A DNA stretch of 64,000 bases from Hyphobacterium sp. SN044 (GCF_021864465.1 NZ_JAKKUV010000001.1:233385-297384), one strand, 5' to 3'; numbered from the stretch's first letter, positions 25,427 through 34,270 are shown. Notes: generated from the sequence alone by a model not told the origin. A program made the numbers and translations.

Positions 25427-26020
25427 ATGACGGCACCGGTGACGATCTATGGCGACTCCCGCAGCGGCAATTGCTGGAAGGTCCGCTGGGTGGCCGAACG
25501 GCTCGGCGTCGCTTTCGACTGGCGCGAGGTCGACGTCACGTCGGGTTTCACGCGGACAGAGGAATTTCTTTCGATTAATCCGGCCGGCCAGGTGCCCTGT
25601 CTGGTGCGCGAGGATGGGCGCATCCTCGCCCAGTCCGCTGCGATCATGCTCTTTCTCGCCGAAGGTTCCGACCTGATCCCCGAGGACGCCTTCGACCGCG
25701 CCAAAATGATGGAATGGCTGTTCTGGGAGCAATACAGCCACGAACCGGCCATCGCCGTGCGCCGCTTCCAGAAGGCCTTCCTGAACAAGCGCGAGGACGA
25801 GATTGACCCCTTCCTGATGAACAAGGGCCGCCGCGCGCTCGGCGTGATGGAACTTCGGCTGGTTGCGCGGGATTACTTCGTCACGGACCAGCTGACGCTC
25901 GCCGATATCGCGCTCTATGCCTACACGCATGTCGCGGACGAGGGCGGTTTCGATCTCGACGATTTCCCGGCGGTGCGGTCCTGGCTCCATCGGGTGGAGC
26001 GGGATCTCGCAGCGGGTTGA
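25427..26020 (+). CDS. glutathione S-transferase family protein
   Basis: 197 aa. N-terminal thioredoxin fold with YGDSRSGNCWKVRWVAERL (Ser/Cys position) and INPAGQVPCLVREDGRILAQSAAI, the cis-Pro and GSH gamma-Glu contact. C-terminal helical domain with LTLADIALYAYTHVADEGGFDL, the N-capping Asp motif. Detoxification or redox role; substrate unknown. Confidence 0.9.
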   Translation: MTAPVTIYGDSRSGNCWKVRWVAERLGVAFDWREVDVTSGFTRTEEFLSINPAGQVPCLVREDGRILAQSAAIMLFLAEGSDLIPEDAFDRAKMMEWLFWEQYSHEPAIAVRRFQKAFLNKREDEIDPFLMNKGRRALGVMELRLVARDYFVTDQLTLADIALYAYTHVADEGGFDLDDFPAVRSWLHRVERDLAAG

Positions 26021-26051
26021 AACCGGCCAGCCGGGACACAGGTGTAGGACC

Positions 26052-26510
26052 ATGCCCGCCCGGACCGTTATCCCCACTTTTGGCGTCCCGAAACCCGGCC
26101 TCAAATATGCCAAGCGCCCCTGCGCCTTTGGCATCGCGTCCCGGCCTGACGGCCAGATATTGTGCGTGAAGGTCACCCGCGCGGGTCAGACCTGGACCGA
26201 CCTGCCGGGCGGCAAGATCGAGACTGGCGAGACCGAGACAGGCGCGCTGATCCGTGAATTCCAGGAAGAAACCGGGCGAACCTGCCGGCCGGTTCGTCTT
26301 CTGGTTCGGACGCGGCAATATCTCGTGACGGCGAAGGACAAGCCGCGCCTCAATCATTCGGCCTATTACGAGGTTGAGGAGACCGGCCGGGCAGACCGGG
26401 AGATGGAGCCGGACCATGAAGCGGTCTGGCTTTCGCCGGATGACGCCATCGTCGAACTGCGTGATGAGGCGGCGGCGCTGGCCGTCATGCTGTGGATGCG
26501 CGCGGACTGA
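26052..26510 (+). CDS. NUDIX hydrolase
   Basis: 152 aa. The Nudix box is complete, from LPGGKIETGETETGALIREF to QEETG, with the catalytic Glu residues. The flanking MPARTVIPTFG and DHEAVWLSPDDAI strands fit a small NDP-X or nucleotide-cleaning hydrolase. It follows the GST gene by 31 bases. Confidence 0.92.
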   Translation: MPARTVIPTFGVPKPGLKYAKRPCAFGIASRPDGQILCVKVTRAGQTWTDLPGGKIETGETETGALIREFQEETGRTCRPVRLLVRTRQYLVTAKDKPRLNHSAYYEVEETGRADREMEPDHEAVWLSPDDAIVELRDEAAALAVMLWMRAD

Positions 26511-26629
26511 CGTTCAAATCCTTCAATAGACGCAATTTTTTCCGGTATCGCCGGGCGCCGCAATCCTTTTGCTTGGCGGCACTCCAGACCTTCCCCTAGG
26601 TTGTTTTCCGACGGACAGGGGACGATTCC

Positions 26630-27298
26630 ATGAAAACGGGACTGACGGCGTTGGCGGCTGCGGCACTGGCCGCGTCGGCCGCGTTCGCGGACGGCGTGAT
26701 CGAGTTGCGCGTGCAGCCGGGCGGTTTCAGCTCGGATTCAGAAGTCCGGGAGCACATCCTCACCTCCCTGCGCGGTGCCGAGGCCGAGATCAGCTTCGTC
26801 GATGCGGCCAACGGCATTGCCCGGCTTGAAGGCGGCGAGGCCGCGGCGCGCGCGCTGCGCGCCGACCCCGTATTCGTTTCCGTTCGCTTCGAGGGCGAGG
26901 AAGACCGGCACACCCGTCTGTTCTCGGTCCTCCTGTTGGAAGACAGGATGGAAGTCGGCACCGAGCCCGAAGGCGGCGGCGACCGCATGGAGCCGGACCC
27001 GTTCGGCTGGCCGGGTGAATTCGTCCAGGTCATCGCGCGCGACGCATCGGGCGCGGTCATCGCCGAAGGTTATGTCCGCGACCATCGCTTCGTCCGCTAT
27101 GAGGGCTGGAACGACGATGGCACCCACCAGCCCGGCTCGAACTATTCCGACGTCGACGAGACCCGGCCGCTCGACATCTGGCTCGAACTGCCCGCCGAAA
27201 CCGCGCAGATCGAAGTGATTTCGCCCGCACGCCCGGCCGAAAACCTGCCTGAACGCACGCTCGGCATGGCGACGATCGATGCGGGAGAGGCGCAATGA
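26630..27298 (+). CDS. secreted M64-peptidase partner / N-terminal domain protein
   Basis: 222 aa with a signal peptide (MKTGLTALAAAALAASAAFA). The remainder has beta-rich sequence and the segment DRMEPDPFGWPGEFVQV, then RFVRYEGWNDDGTHQPGSNYSDV, resembling the domain that precedes M64 (IgA protease-like) catalytic domains in single-chain relatives. Here it is a separate gene overlapping the peptidase start (ATGA). A pro- or inhibitory role is inferred only. Confidence 0.75.
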   Translation: MKTGLTALAAAALAASAAFADGVIELRVQPGGFSSDSEVREHILTSLRGAEAEISFVDAANGIARLEGGEAAARALRADPVFVSVRFEGEEDRHTRLFSVLLLEDRMEVGTEPEGGGDRMEPDPFGWPGEFVQVIARDASGAVIAEGYVRDHRFVRYEGWNDDGTHQPGSNYSDVDETRPLDIWLELPAETAQIEVISPARPAENLPERTLGMATIDAGEAQ

Positions 27299-29250
27299 TC
27301 CGCGCTCTGCTGGCTGCCGGTGCGGCCCTGATCGGCGCGGCCTCGGCCTCTGCTCAGACCCTCGTCCCGATCCACCTGACGGGTGATCCCGACACGCGGA
27401 TCAACTACGTGATCATGGCTGACGGTTTCACGGCCGGGGAGATGGACGCCTTCCGCACGGCCGCGGCCGGGTTTCGCGACTTCCTGCTCGGCGGGGCGCC
27501 CTATATCCGTTACGCCGATCACTTCAACGTTTACCGCTTGGAAATCGCGTCCAATCAAAGCGGGGTCAGCCGGCCCGGCAATCCCGTCGATACCGCTCTG
27601 GGATCGGAGCTTGGCTGTTTCAACATCGACCGGCTTCTGTGTGCCGACAACGCCCGCGCCAATGCCGCGCTTCAGGCCGCTGACCCCACGATCAATTTCC
27701 ATATCCGGCTGATCGTCGTGAACACGCAGGACTATGGTGGCGGTGGCGGCTTCTACGCGACGACGACGCTGAACCAGTTCGCTCCGTCGGTGTTCCAGCA
27801 CGAGATCGGGCATTCCTTCGCCAACCTTAACGACGAATATGAGGACGCAAGCATTTGTGCCCGGCAACCGGGCCTCTATGGTCCGCCGGGCGAGATCAAC
27901 GCGACCGCTCAATCGACGCGCGAGGCTTCGCCCTGGGCGGTCTGGATCGATGCGGCGACGCCGGTCCCGACCACCGGGACGGCGGATGCGCTGCCCGGCA
28001 TGTATCAGGGCGGGCATTATTGTTCGACCGGGGTCTGGCGGCCGACCCACAATTCGCTGATGCGTTCGCTCAACCGGCCGATGGAGCAGATCAACACCGA
28101 GCAATTCGTACGCGTCTTCAACCGGACCGCCCCGGGCATCGACGGCGCCAACCCGGCTACCGGTACGGTTTCGATGACGCGTAATGGCCGGATCCGGTTC
28201 AGCGTCATCCCCAAGACGATCGACGACCAGGCCTATGCCGTGACCTGGCGTGTGGACGGCAATGTCGTACAGGCGCCCGGCGGGGCAGGGGACGGTATCG
28301 GCTTTGCCGCCAACGGCTCGCGCTACACCTTCCACGGCGTCAACTTCGCACCTGGAACCTATCAAGTTACCGCGACGGTGCGCGACGTGACCGAACTGGT
28401 CCGAAACGATCCGGATTCCGACCTGACCCATGAAACCAGCTGGACGGTGACGGTCGAGGATCGCGACACCCCGCCAGCGGTGTTGTCGGGCGCGGTTCTG
28501 CCATTCGCGCGCTCCGTCACCACCGGCACTGCCGCGACCGCCTTCGCCACCTTCGTCAATTCCGGCAGCGTCGAGGCGTCGAATTGCACGATCTCCCTGC
28601 AGCAGTCGAACGGGGCGGCGTCGCCGGCAACTTTCGGCTACCAGGCAACCAATCCGGCCACGAATGTGCCGGTTGGCGGCATGAACCCGGTCTTCGCCAT
28701 CCCGGCCGGCGGTCTCGCGACCTTCGTCTTCTCGGTGGATTTCGCGGCAGCGACCAACAGTGCTGAAGTCTTTGCCGTAGCCGATTGCGAGAATGCCGAC
28801 CCCGCGCCGCGCGGCTCGGGGGTCAATTCGATGATCGTCTCGTCCTCGGCTGCTGCGCAGCCGGATATCGTTTCGATCGCCGCGACGCTGACGACCCCGG
28901 GCGTGGCCGACATGCCCTCGAACGGGGCCCGCACGGTCGTTGCCCTGTCCGCGGTCAATATCGGCGCGGCGGGCGATGTCACGCTGCGCGCTGATCTGGG
29001 CGCAGGCAATGTCCCGGTCGAGGTCGAGATGTGCGAGACCGATCCCGCGACCAGCACCTGCCTCGGTCCGCGCGCGCCGTTCGTGACGGTCAATTTCGCA
29101 CAGAACCAGACACGGACCTTCGCGGTCTTCCTGCGGGCGCACGGCCCGGTCCAGTTCGCGCCGGAACGCTACCGGACCTTCTTCGTCTTCGAGGATGCGG
29201 GGCGTGTCCGGCGCGGCGGGACCAATGTGGCGGTGCGCACGGTACAGTAG
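27295..29250 (+). CDS. secreted M64 metallopeptidase with extra C-terminal domain
   Basis: 651 aa with signal peptide. The zinc motif is in FQHEIGHSFANLNDEYED (HExxH plus downstream Glu), as in IgA-cleaving M64 peptidases. A beta-sandwich follows (residues about 280-390). From about residue 400 there is a domain starting LPFARSVTTGTAATAFATFVNSGSVEASNCTI, whose pattern recurs in two secreted proteins at 60.0-63.2 kb. It is probably extracellular; no claim is made about immunoglobulin cleavage in this environmental-type organism. Confidence 0.87.
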   Translation: MIRALLAAGAALIGAASASAQTLVPIHLTGDPDTRINYVIMADGFTAGEMDAFRTAAAGFRDFLLGGAPYIRYADHFNVYRLEIASNQSGVSRPGNPVDTALGSELGCFNIDRLLCADNARANAALQAADPTINFHIRLIVVNTQDYGGGGGFYATTTLNQFAPSVFQHEIGHSFANLNDEYEDASICARQPGLYGPPGEINATAQSTREASPWAVWIDAATPVPTTGTADALPGMYQGGHYCSTGVWRPTHNSLMRSLNRPMEQINTEQFVRVFNRTAPGIDGANPATGTVSMTRNGRIRFSVIPKTIDDQAYAVTWRVDGNVVQAPGGAGDGIGFAANGSRYTFHGVNFAPGTYQVTATVRDVTELVRNDPDSDLTHETSWTVTVEDRDTPPAVLSGAVLPFARSVTTGTAATAFATFVNSGSVEASNCTISLQQSNGAASPATFGYQATNPATNVPVGGMNPVFAIPAGGLATFVFSVDFAAATNSAEVFAVADCENADPAPRGSGVNSMIVSSSAAAQPDIVSIAATLTTPGVADMPSNGARTVVALSAVNIGAAGDVTLRADLGAGNVPVEVEMCETDPATSTCLGPRAPFVTVNFAQNQTRTFAVFLRAHGPVQFAPERYRTFFVFEDAGRVRRGGTNVAVRTVQ

Positions 29251-29268
29251 CGAAAGGAGAGCTAGCGT

Positions 29269-30444
29269 TTAGCGCGCCAGCTCCTTCATCGCCGCGTCGA
29301 CGCCTTCCAGGGTCAGCGGGAACATGCGGTGCGCGCCGATGATTTCCTGGACCAGCCGCACCGAATAGGTGTGGTCCCACCATTTCTTCGGCTCGGGATT
29401 GATCCAGACGAGGTCCGGCCAGGTCTCGACCAGGCGATTGAGCCAGACCGCGCCGGCTTCCTCGTTCCAGCCTTCCACCGAGCCGCCGGGATGGGTGATT
29501 TCATACGGCGCCATCGCCGCATCCCCGACGATGATCACTTTCCAGTCGCGCGGGTATTTGTGGATCAGGTCCATCGTTGGCACGGTCTCGGCCCGCCGGC
29601 GCAGATTTGACCGCCACACGCCCTCATAGGGGCAGTTGTGGAAGTAGAAATATTCCAGATTCTTGAACGTGCCGCGGGCCGCGGAGAACAGCTCCTCGCA
29701 GGTCCGTACATGCGGGTCCATCGATCCGCCGACGTCGAACAGGCACATGACCTTGATCGCATTGCGCCGCTCCGGGCGCATGCGCACGTCGAGCCAGCCC
29801 TGCCGCGCCGTGGCGTCGATCGTGCCGGACAGATCGAGTTCTTCCTGCGCGCTGTCGCGGGCGAATTTCCGCAGGCGCCTGAGCGCAACTTTCAGATTGC
29901 GCGTGCCCAATTCGCGCTCGCCGTCGAGATCCTTGTAGCGTCGCTTTTCCCAGACCTTTGCCGCCTTCTTGTGGCGCGACTGTCCGCCGATGCGCACGCC
30001 GGACGGGTTATAGCCGGAATGGCCATAGGGCGAGGTGCCGCCCGTACCGATCCATTTCGACCCGCCTTCGTGGCGCTTTTCCTGTTCCTCGAGCCGCTTC
30101 TTCAGCGTCTCCATCAACTCCTCGAAGGACAGCGCCTCGATGGCGGCGCGCTCCTCCTCGGACAGAAGGCGCTCCATCATGGCCTGCAGCCACTCGTCCG
30201 GGATCTCCTTTTCCTCGAACAGCGCGCCAAGCGTCTCCACGCCCTGGAAGACATGGCCGAACACGGCGTCGAACTTGTCGAAATTCTTCTCGTCCTTGAT
30301 CAGGACAGCTCGGCTGATCGAGTAGAAGTGGTCTATGTCGGGATCGACCGCGCCCTTCTCCAGTGCTTCGAGCAGGGTCAGGTATTCCCGCGTCGTGACG
30401 GGGATCTTGGCGGCGCGAAGCTCGGAAAAGAAACGGTGCAGCAT
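29269..30444 (-). CDS. CoxE-like VWA domain protein
   Basis: 391 aa. The N-terminal helical region FFSELRAAKIPVTTREYLTLLEALEKG and the C-terminal von Willebrand A domain (DVGGSMDPHV in the MIDAS position, one residue off the usual DxSxS) match CoxE/DUF58-type proteins. The start MLHRFFSEL is preferred. CoxE-like proteins pair with MoxR ATPases; a MoxR gene lies 2.5 kb away in the same orientation (32998-33867). A chaperone-like metal or protein maturation role is likely. Confidence 0.86.
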   Translation of the reverse strand: MLHRFFSELRAAKIPVTTREYLTLLEALEKGAVDPDIDHFYSISRAVLIKDEKNFDKFDAVFGHVFQGVETLGALFEEKEIPDEWLQAMMERLLSEEERAAIEALSFEELMETLKKRLEEQEKRHEGGSKWIGTGGTSPYGHSGYNPSGVRIGGQSRHKKAAKVWEKRRYKDLDGERELGTRNLKVALRRLRKFARDSAQEELDLSGTIDATARQGWLDVRMRPERRNAIKVMCLFDVGGSMDPHVRTCEELFSAARGTFKNLEYFYFHNCPYEGVWRSNLRRRAETVPTMDLIHKYPRDWKVIIVGDAAMAPYEITHPGGSVEGWNEEAGAVWLNRLVETWPDLVWINPEPKKWWDHTYSVRLVQEIIGAHRMFPLTLEGVDAAMKELAR

Positions 30445-30470
30445 GGGACGGAGGATAGCGCTCGCCGCGC

Positions 30471-30507
30471 AAAAGAAAACGGGCGCTGCCGTCTCCGGCA
30501 GCGCCCG
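30471..30507 (-). terminator. intrinsic terminator after hemerythrin
   Basis: Reading leftward, a 12-bp stem CGGGCGCTGCCG/CGGCAGCGCCCG with a 4-base loop, directly followed by TTTTCTTTT. Well formed. Confidence 0.92.
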
Positions 30508-30536
30508 CTTCTCGTGCGCGAACATGTGCTGACGGT

Positions 30537-30998
30537 CTAGCCGTCCACGCGCTCCAGCGCCGGAACCACGACCTTCTTGCGGGCGTCGAACCGCTCGCCC
30601 AGCTTTTCGGCCTCTTCCTTGGAAAACTCCTTGCGGCCGAGGTCGAAGAATTCCTCTTCCTCCTCGTCCATGTGGTGCTCGATCAGCTCGCACATGGCGT
30701 GGAACTTCTGGCCCCACTCCTTGGTGTCCTTCTTCATCGTGTCGAGCTCTTCCAGCATGGAATTGACCATGTGGTGCTCGTTCTTCGCTTCGAGCGACTC
30801 GTCGTCTTCGCCCTTGGATTCCAGCTTCGAATAGAAGGTGGCTTCCTCGATCTTGTGGTGCGCCCACAGGTCGAGCTTGAACGCCTCGAACAATTCCTCG
30901 CGCTTCTTTTCGGCGCGGTCGGTCGTGTCCTTGATCTGCTGCATCAGGCCGCGAGCCTTGTCATGGTCCTGTTTGATGCGGGTGAAGATGTCGGTCAT
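30537..30998 (-). CDS. hemerythrin HHE domain protein
   Basis: 153 aa four-helix protein rich in Asp, Glu and Lys. Di-iron ligands are spread as HH-E pairs: RIKQDHDKARGL, DLWAHHKIEEATFY, KNEHHMVN and CELIEHHMDEEEEEFF. It probably senses oxygen or NO or stores iron. It ends in a good terminator and lies between the VWA gene and the DUF465 gene, all leftward. Confidence 0.9.
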   Translation of the reverse strand: MTDIFTRIKQDHDKARGLMQQIKDTTDRAEKKREELFEAFKLDLWAHHKIEEATFYSKLESKGEDDESLEAKNEHHMVNSMLEELDTMKKDTKEWGQKFHAMCELIEHHMDEEEEEFFDLGRKEFSKEEAEKLGERFDARKKVVVPALERVDG

Positions 30999-31061
30999 TG
31001 CGGGGCTCCTCGTGTTTCGGGGATTCCCGGAATGAACGCCGTTCAGGGCAACCGGTTCCGC

Positions 31062-31116
31062 AAAAGAAACGGGGGCCGCACTGCCCGCCCGGAGGGATCG
31101 GAAAGTGCGGCCCCCG
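31062..31116 (-). terminator. terminator hairpin after DUF465 gene, C-rich loop
   Basis: Reading leftward, 13-bp stem CGGGGGCCGCACT/AGTGCGGCCCCCG (arms 31104-31116 and 31070-31082) with a 21-base loop containing CCCTCC on the transcript strand, followed by TTTCTTTT. It terminates leftward transcription before the hemerythrin gene. Confidence 0.85.
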
Positions 31117-31119
31117 CAG

Positions 31120-31166
31120 ACAGCCCTTCAGGGGGATGAGGGGTTCGAGGGACATTGAAGGGCTGT
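31120..31166 (-). promoter_or_regulatory. second hairpin upstream of the terminator
   Basis: 11-bp perfect stem ACAGCCCTTCA/TGAAGGGCTGT with a 25-base loop; the transcript (leftward) loop contains CCCCTCATCCCCC. Together with the terminator hairpin it makes a two-stem 3' leader or a possible processed small RNA. Confidence 0.55.
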
Positions 31167-31182
31167 TATTCCGTCAGTTCAT

Positions 31183-31398
31183 TCACACGCCCTGCATCGG
31201 GTATCTCAGCGGCGAGCGGCGCAGCTTGCGGCGTACCCGGTTCCGGGCGGCGCGGATCAGTTCTTCCTTCACCGCCAGCTTTTCCTTCTTCAGCATTGTG
31301 AGGGCCAGCGTGTCCGGGGCGGGGCGTGCCTGTTCGGTTTCCACCGCCGCGTCGAGCGCGGCATGCCGGCGGCGCAGGGAGAGAAATCGGTTCAGCAT
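31183..31398 (-). CDS. DUF465 (YdcH-like) small protein
   Basis: 71 aa basic, helical. RFLSLRRRHAALDAAVETE, then LTMLKKEKLAVKEEL matches DUF465/YdcH, small proteins of unknown function common in alphaproteobacteria. Divergent from the LysR gene. Confidence 0.82.
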   Translation of the reverse strand: MLNRFLSLRRRHAALDAAVETEQARPAPDTLALTMLKKEKLAVKEELIRAARNRVRRKLRRSPLRYPMQGV

Positions 31399-31467
31399 TG
31401 GATAGGCGTCCTTTCAGTTGGGGAGGGCCTTGTTTTTGTGTTTGGCCTCAATCGACACGACCGATAT

Positions 31468-31545
31468 GGGGCATGGGTTGAATTCCATCAAATCGAATTA
31501 TATTGGAATTTAGTTCGGATAATTGGATTGAACATCCCATGCCCC
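31468..31545. promoter_or_regulatory. LysR-gene upstream dyads, one covering its start codon
   Basis: A perfect 10-bp inverted repeat GGGGCATGGG (31468-31477)/CCCATGCCCC (31536-31545) brackets the promoter, and the right half contains the LysR ATG. Between them lies an AT-rich tract with AATTCCA (31481-31487) and TGGAATT (31504-31510), an additional dyad of LysR-operator type. Confidence 0.5.
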
Positions 31546-32456
31546 AACCGACCCTGAAACAGCTCGAGGCCTTCATCGCGATCGCCGATACCGGCCTGTT
31601 CCGCCTGGCGTCCGAGAAGCTCAATCTGAGCCAGCCGGCCCTGTCGGAACAGATTGCCCAACTCGAACACCGGCTCGGCGCGCGCCTGCTCGACCGGGAC
31701 CGGCGCGGTGCACGTCTGACCCCTATCGGCGCTAGGGTGGCGGAACGCGCGCGCCGCATCCTCGCAGATGTGCGCGGCCTCGACGCCATCGTGCGCTCCG
31801 CGGCGGGCAATCTCGGCGGGCTGATCCGGCTCGGCGCCCTGCCGACGCTCGGCCCCTACCTCATGCCGCATGTCGTGCCGGTGCTGCACAAGCGCTATCC
31901 CGAACTGCGCCTCTACGTCCGTGAAGGTCCGGGCGAGGCGCTGGAGGAGGGGGTGCGCTCGGGCCAGTACGATGTCGCCCTGTCGGTCCGGCCCTACCGG
32001 CCCGAGGGGCTTCATGTCCTGCCGCTGGTCGAGGAGCGGTTGTTTCTCGGCGTGGCGCGCGACGACCCGGCGGCGGGGCAGGGCGCAATCGGCCCGGACG
32101 CCCTGGCGGGACGGGATGTGCTGACGCTGGAGCACGGCCACCGCCTGTCAGAGCTTGTGCGGACCTTCGCGCGCGATGCCGGGGCGCGCCTCCTGGAGGA
32201 CTACCAGGGCACCTCGCTCGACGGTCTTCGCCAGATGGTCGGGATGGGGGTCGGCGTTTCGCTCTTCCCGGCGCTCTATGTGCGCTCGGAAATCCGCAAT
32301 GACCGCGCCGTCGCGGCCCTGCCGGTGGACAGTGCCGATGCGCGCCGCCAGATCGTGCTGATCTGGCGCGAGGGCAGTCCGCGCGAGGGCGATTACCACG
32401 AACTGGCCGGCATCATCCGCGACCGGGCGGAAACGCTGCTGAAGGATCTGGGGTGA
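31539..32456 (+). CDS. LysR-family transcriptional regulator
   Basis: 305 aa. N-terminal HTH (TLKQLEAFIAIADTGLFRLASEKLNLSQPALSEQIAQLE, then RLLDRDRRG) and a periplasmic-binding-like effector domain (IRLGALPTLGPYLMPHV). It resembles OxyR/hydrogen-peroxide-type LysR proteins in overall length, but it has no cysteine at all, so thiol sensing is excluded. Divergent from DUF465; likely targets are unknown. Confidence 0.9.
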   Translation: MPQPTLKQLEAFIAIADTGLFRLASEKLNLSQPALSEQIAQLEHRLGARLLDRDRRGARLTPIGARVAERARRILADVRGLDAIVRSAAGNLGGLIRLGALPTLGPYLMPHVVPVLHKRYPELRLYVREGPGEALEEGVRSGQYDVALSVRPYRPEGLHVLPLVEERLFLGVARDDPAAGQGAIGPDALAGRDVLTLEHGHRLSELVRTFARDAGARLLEDYQGTSLDGLRQMVGMGVGVSLFPALYVRSEIRNDRAVAALPVDSADARRQIVLIWREGSPREGDYHELAGIIRDRAETLLKDLG

Positions 32457-32459
32457 GGC

Positions 32460-32996
32460 TCAGTCTTCGCGTGCCTGCCGGCATTCGGGATTATAGGCCA
32501 CAAGGTATGGCTCGCCGAAACAGTTCAGAAAGCCGTCCAGCACGTCGCGATTGGTATAGGGACCGGACGGCAGATCGCTACGGGCCGCTTCGAGCGCGCC
32601 GCGATTTCCTTCCATGAAGGCAATCGTCCCGTCGACATAGGCGTTCCACATCCCGGCGGTCATCTCGGTTTCCTCGCCGGTTCTATAGGACAGACGGAAC
32701 TGATCGAGCGCGCGCTCGTCTTCGCCCGCCAGAGCGAACATCTGACCGGCATGCCAGTGCGCGAGATAGGTGCGCTCGAGCATCTCGCCGTGACGGGCGA
32801 TGTAATCGAGGATCAGATCCGCTGCCGCGACCATGCAGGCCCCGTCACGCCGTTCCGCGATCATCCGCCAGCCATTCTCGCCCTGGTCGAAGGCGTCTTC
32901 GTCCAGCTGAAGCAGCGCCTCGGCCTCGTTCCGGCTCTGGAAACAGGCCGGGGCGGGCGGATCACTGGCGATCAGGGCGAGGAAGAGAGCGATCAT
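32460..32996 (-). CDS. hypothetical secreted helical protein
   Basis: 178 aa, possible short signal (MIALFLALIAS), three conserved-looking cysteines (ACFQS, ACMVA, NCFGEPY) and another near the C-terminus. Helical TPR-like pattern (WHAGQMFALAGEDERALDQFRLSYRTG). It follows the MoxR gene by 1 base, so it is probably in its operon. Not recognised as a named family. Confidence 0.6.
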   Translation of the reverse strand: MIALFLALIASDPPAPACFQSRNEAEALLQLDEDAFDQGENGWRMIAERRDGACMVAAADLILDYIARHGEMLERTYLAHWHAGQMFALAGEDERALDQFRLSYRTGEETEMTAGMWNAYVDGTIAFMEGNRGALEAARSDLPSGPYTNRDVLDGFLNCFGEPYLVAYNPECRQARED

Positions 32997-32997
32997 A

Positions 32998-33867
32998 TCA
33001 AACCGCTCCCGGGCCTGCCCCCGGTCCGCCGCCGCGGCGGGCCATGAAGGCCAGCTTCTCGAACAGCATCACGTCCTGCTCATTCTTCAGAAGCGCGCCG
33101 TGCAGCGGCGGGATCAGCTTGCGCGGATCGCGTTCGGCCAGCACGGCCGGGTCGATGTCCTCGACGAGGAGGAGCTTCAGCCAGTCGAGCAATTCGCTGG
33201 TCGAGGGCTTCTTCTTCACGCCCGGCACGGCGCGGATCTCGTAGAACAGCTTCAGCGCCTCGGCGAGCAGGCGGCTTTTCAGCTTCGGGAAGTGGACCTC
33301 GACGATGGCGCGCATCGTCGCCTCGTCCGGGAAGGCGATGTAGTGGAAGAAGCAGCGGCGCAGGAATGCGTCCGGCAATTCCTTCTCGTTGTTCGAGGTG
33401 ATGATCACGATCGGCCGCTGTTTCGCGCTGATGGTCTCACCGGTCTCGTAGACGTGGAATTCCATCCGGTCGATCTCGTGCAGGAGATCGTTCGGAAACT
33501 CGATATCCGCCTTGTCGATCTCGTCGATCAGCAGCACCGGGCGCTCGGTGCTGGTGAACGCCTCCCACAGCTTGCCCTTGCGGATGTAATTCGAGATGTC
33601 GTGGACCCGGTCATCACCCAGCTGGCTGTCGCGCAGCCGCGCCACGGCGTCGTACTCGTAAAGGCCCTGATGCGCCTTGGTCGTCGACTTGATATGCCAT
33701 TCCAGCATCGGCGCACCAAGCGAGGCTGCGACCTGGCGCGCCAGCTCGGTCTTGCCGGTACCCGGCTCGCCCTTCACCAGCAGCGGCCGCTCCAGCGCGA
33801 TCGCGGCATTGACCGCGGCCTGAAGCTCGTTGTCGGCGACATATTTGTCGGTGCCTTCGAAACGCAT
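32998..33867 (-). CDS. MoxR-family AAA+ ATPase
   Basis: 289 aa. Walker A GEPGTGKTE, Walker B VLLIDEIDKAD, sensor-1 TSNNEKELPDAFLRRC. MRFEGTDKYVADNELQAAV is the usual MoxR start. The MoxR/CoxD subgroup works with VWA (CoxE) proteins in cofactor insertion or complex maturation; the partner VWA gene is 2.5 kb downstream. Confidence 0.92.
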   Translation of the reverse strand: MRFEGTDKYVADNELQAAVNAAIALERPLLVKGEPGTGKTELARQVAASLGAPMLEWHIKSTTKAHQGLYEYDAVARLRDSQLGDDRVHDISNYIRKGKLWEAFTSTERPVLLIDEIDKADIEFPNDLLHEIDRMEFHVYETGETISAKQRPIVIITSNNEKELPDAFLRRCFFHYIAFPDEATMRAIVEVHFPKLKSRLLAEALKLFYEIRAVPGVKKKPSTSELLDWLKLLLVEDIDPAVLAERDPRKLIPPLHGALLKNEQDVMLFEKLAFMARRGGGPGAGPGAV

Positions 33868-33889
33868 CCGCACCCTCCCTTTGCTGCGA

Positions 33890-34152
33890 TGCAGAATAGG
33901 GCGGTTCGGAACGGGGTAAAGCGCCCGAGGGCAGGACACTTCTCCCTCCCCCGTGGGGTAGCGAGAAGGTTGGTGACTGGAGGCAGGGTAAAGCCGCCAC
34001 TACTTCTCATTCTCTGACGTTTCCCGGACGGCGAAGCCGATCCGGGATCCAGATCTGCGCGATCGTTCAGACCCCGGTCTTCGTTTCCCCGCAAATGCGG
34101 GACAGGCATTGGGAATCCTAAACCGGTACGCGACAGGAAAGCGCGAACCGTT
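33890..34152. repeat. intergenic region with GC-rich repeat remnants
   Basis: No gene. It holds several short palindromes of the kind scattered in related genomes: CCGGACGGCGAAGCCGATCC, CCCGCAAATGCGGG, and a CTCCCTCCCCCGTGGGG segment near the left. They look like REP-type units preceding the larger repeat copy. Confidence 0.5.
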
Positions 34153-34260
34153 TTCCTCCCCCGTTTTCGGGGGAGGTGTCAGCGAAGCTGACGGAGGGGG
34201 AATCCCCCCCCTCGCCCCGGACTTGATCCGGGGCACTCCCCCCGCAAGCGGAGGGAGAAA
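34153..34260. repeat. intergenic palindromic repeat, copy 2
   Basis: About 108 bases with the same three palindromic blocks as at 24853-24954 but variable middle (CCCCGGACTTGATCCGGGG instead of TCGGCCCTTCGGGCC). It lies just upstream of the FlmG-like gene's 3' end. Confidence 0.75.
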
Positions 34261-34270
34261 CACCTAAACG

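Noticed and set aside
27142-29142. 666-aa frame antisense to the M64 peptidase
   Set aside because: Same reason; the sense frame carries the HExxH motif.
31539-32456. naming the LysR gene oxyR
   Set aside because: No cysteine is present in the protein.
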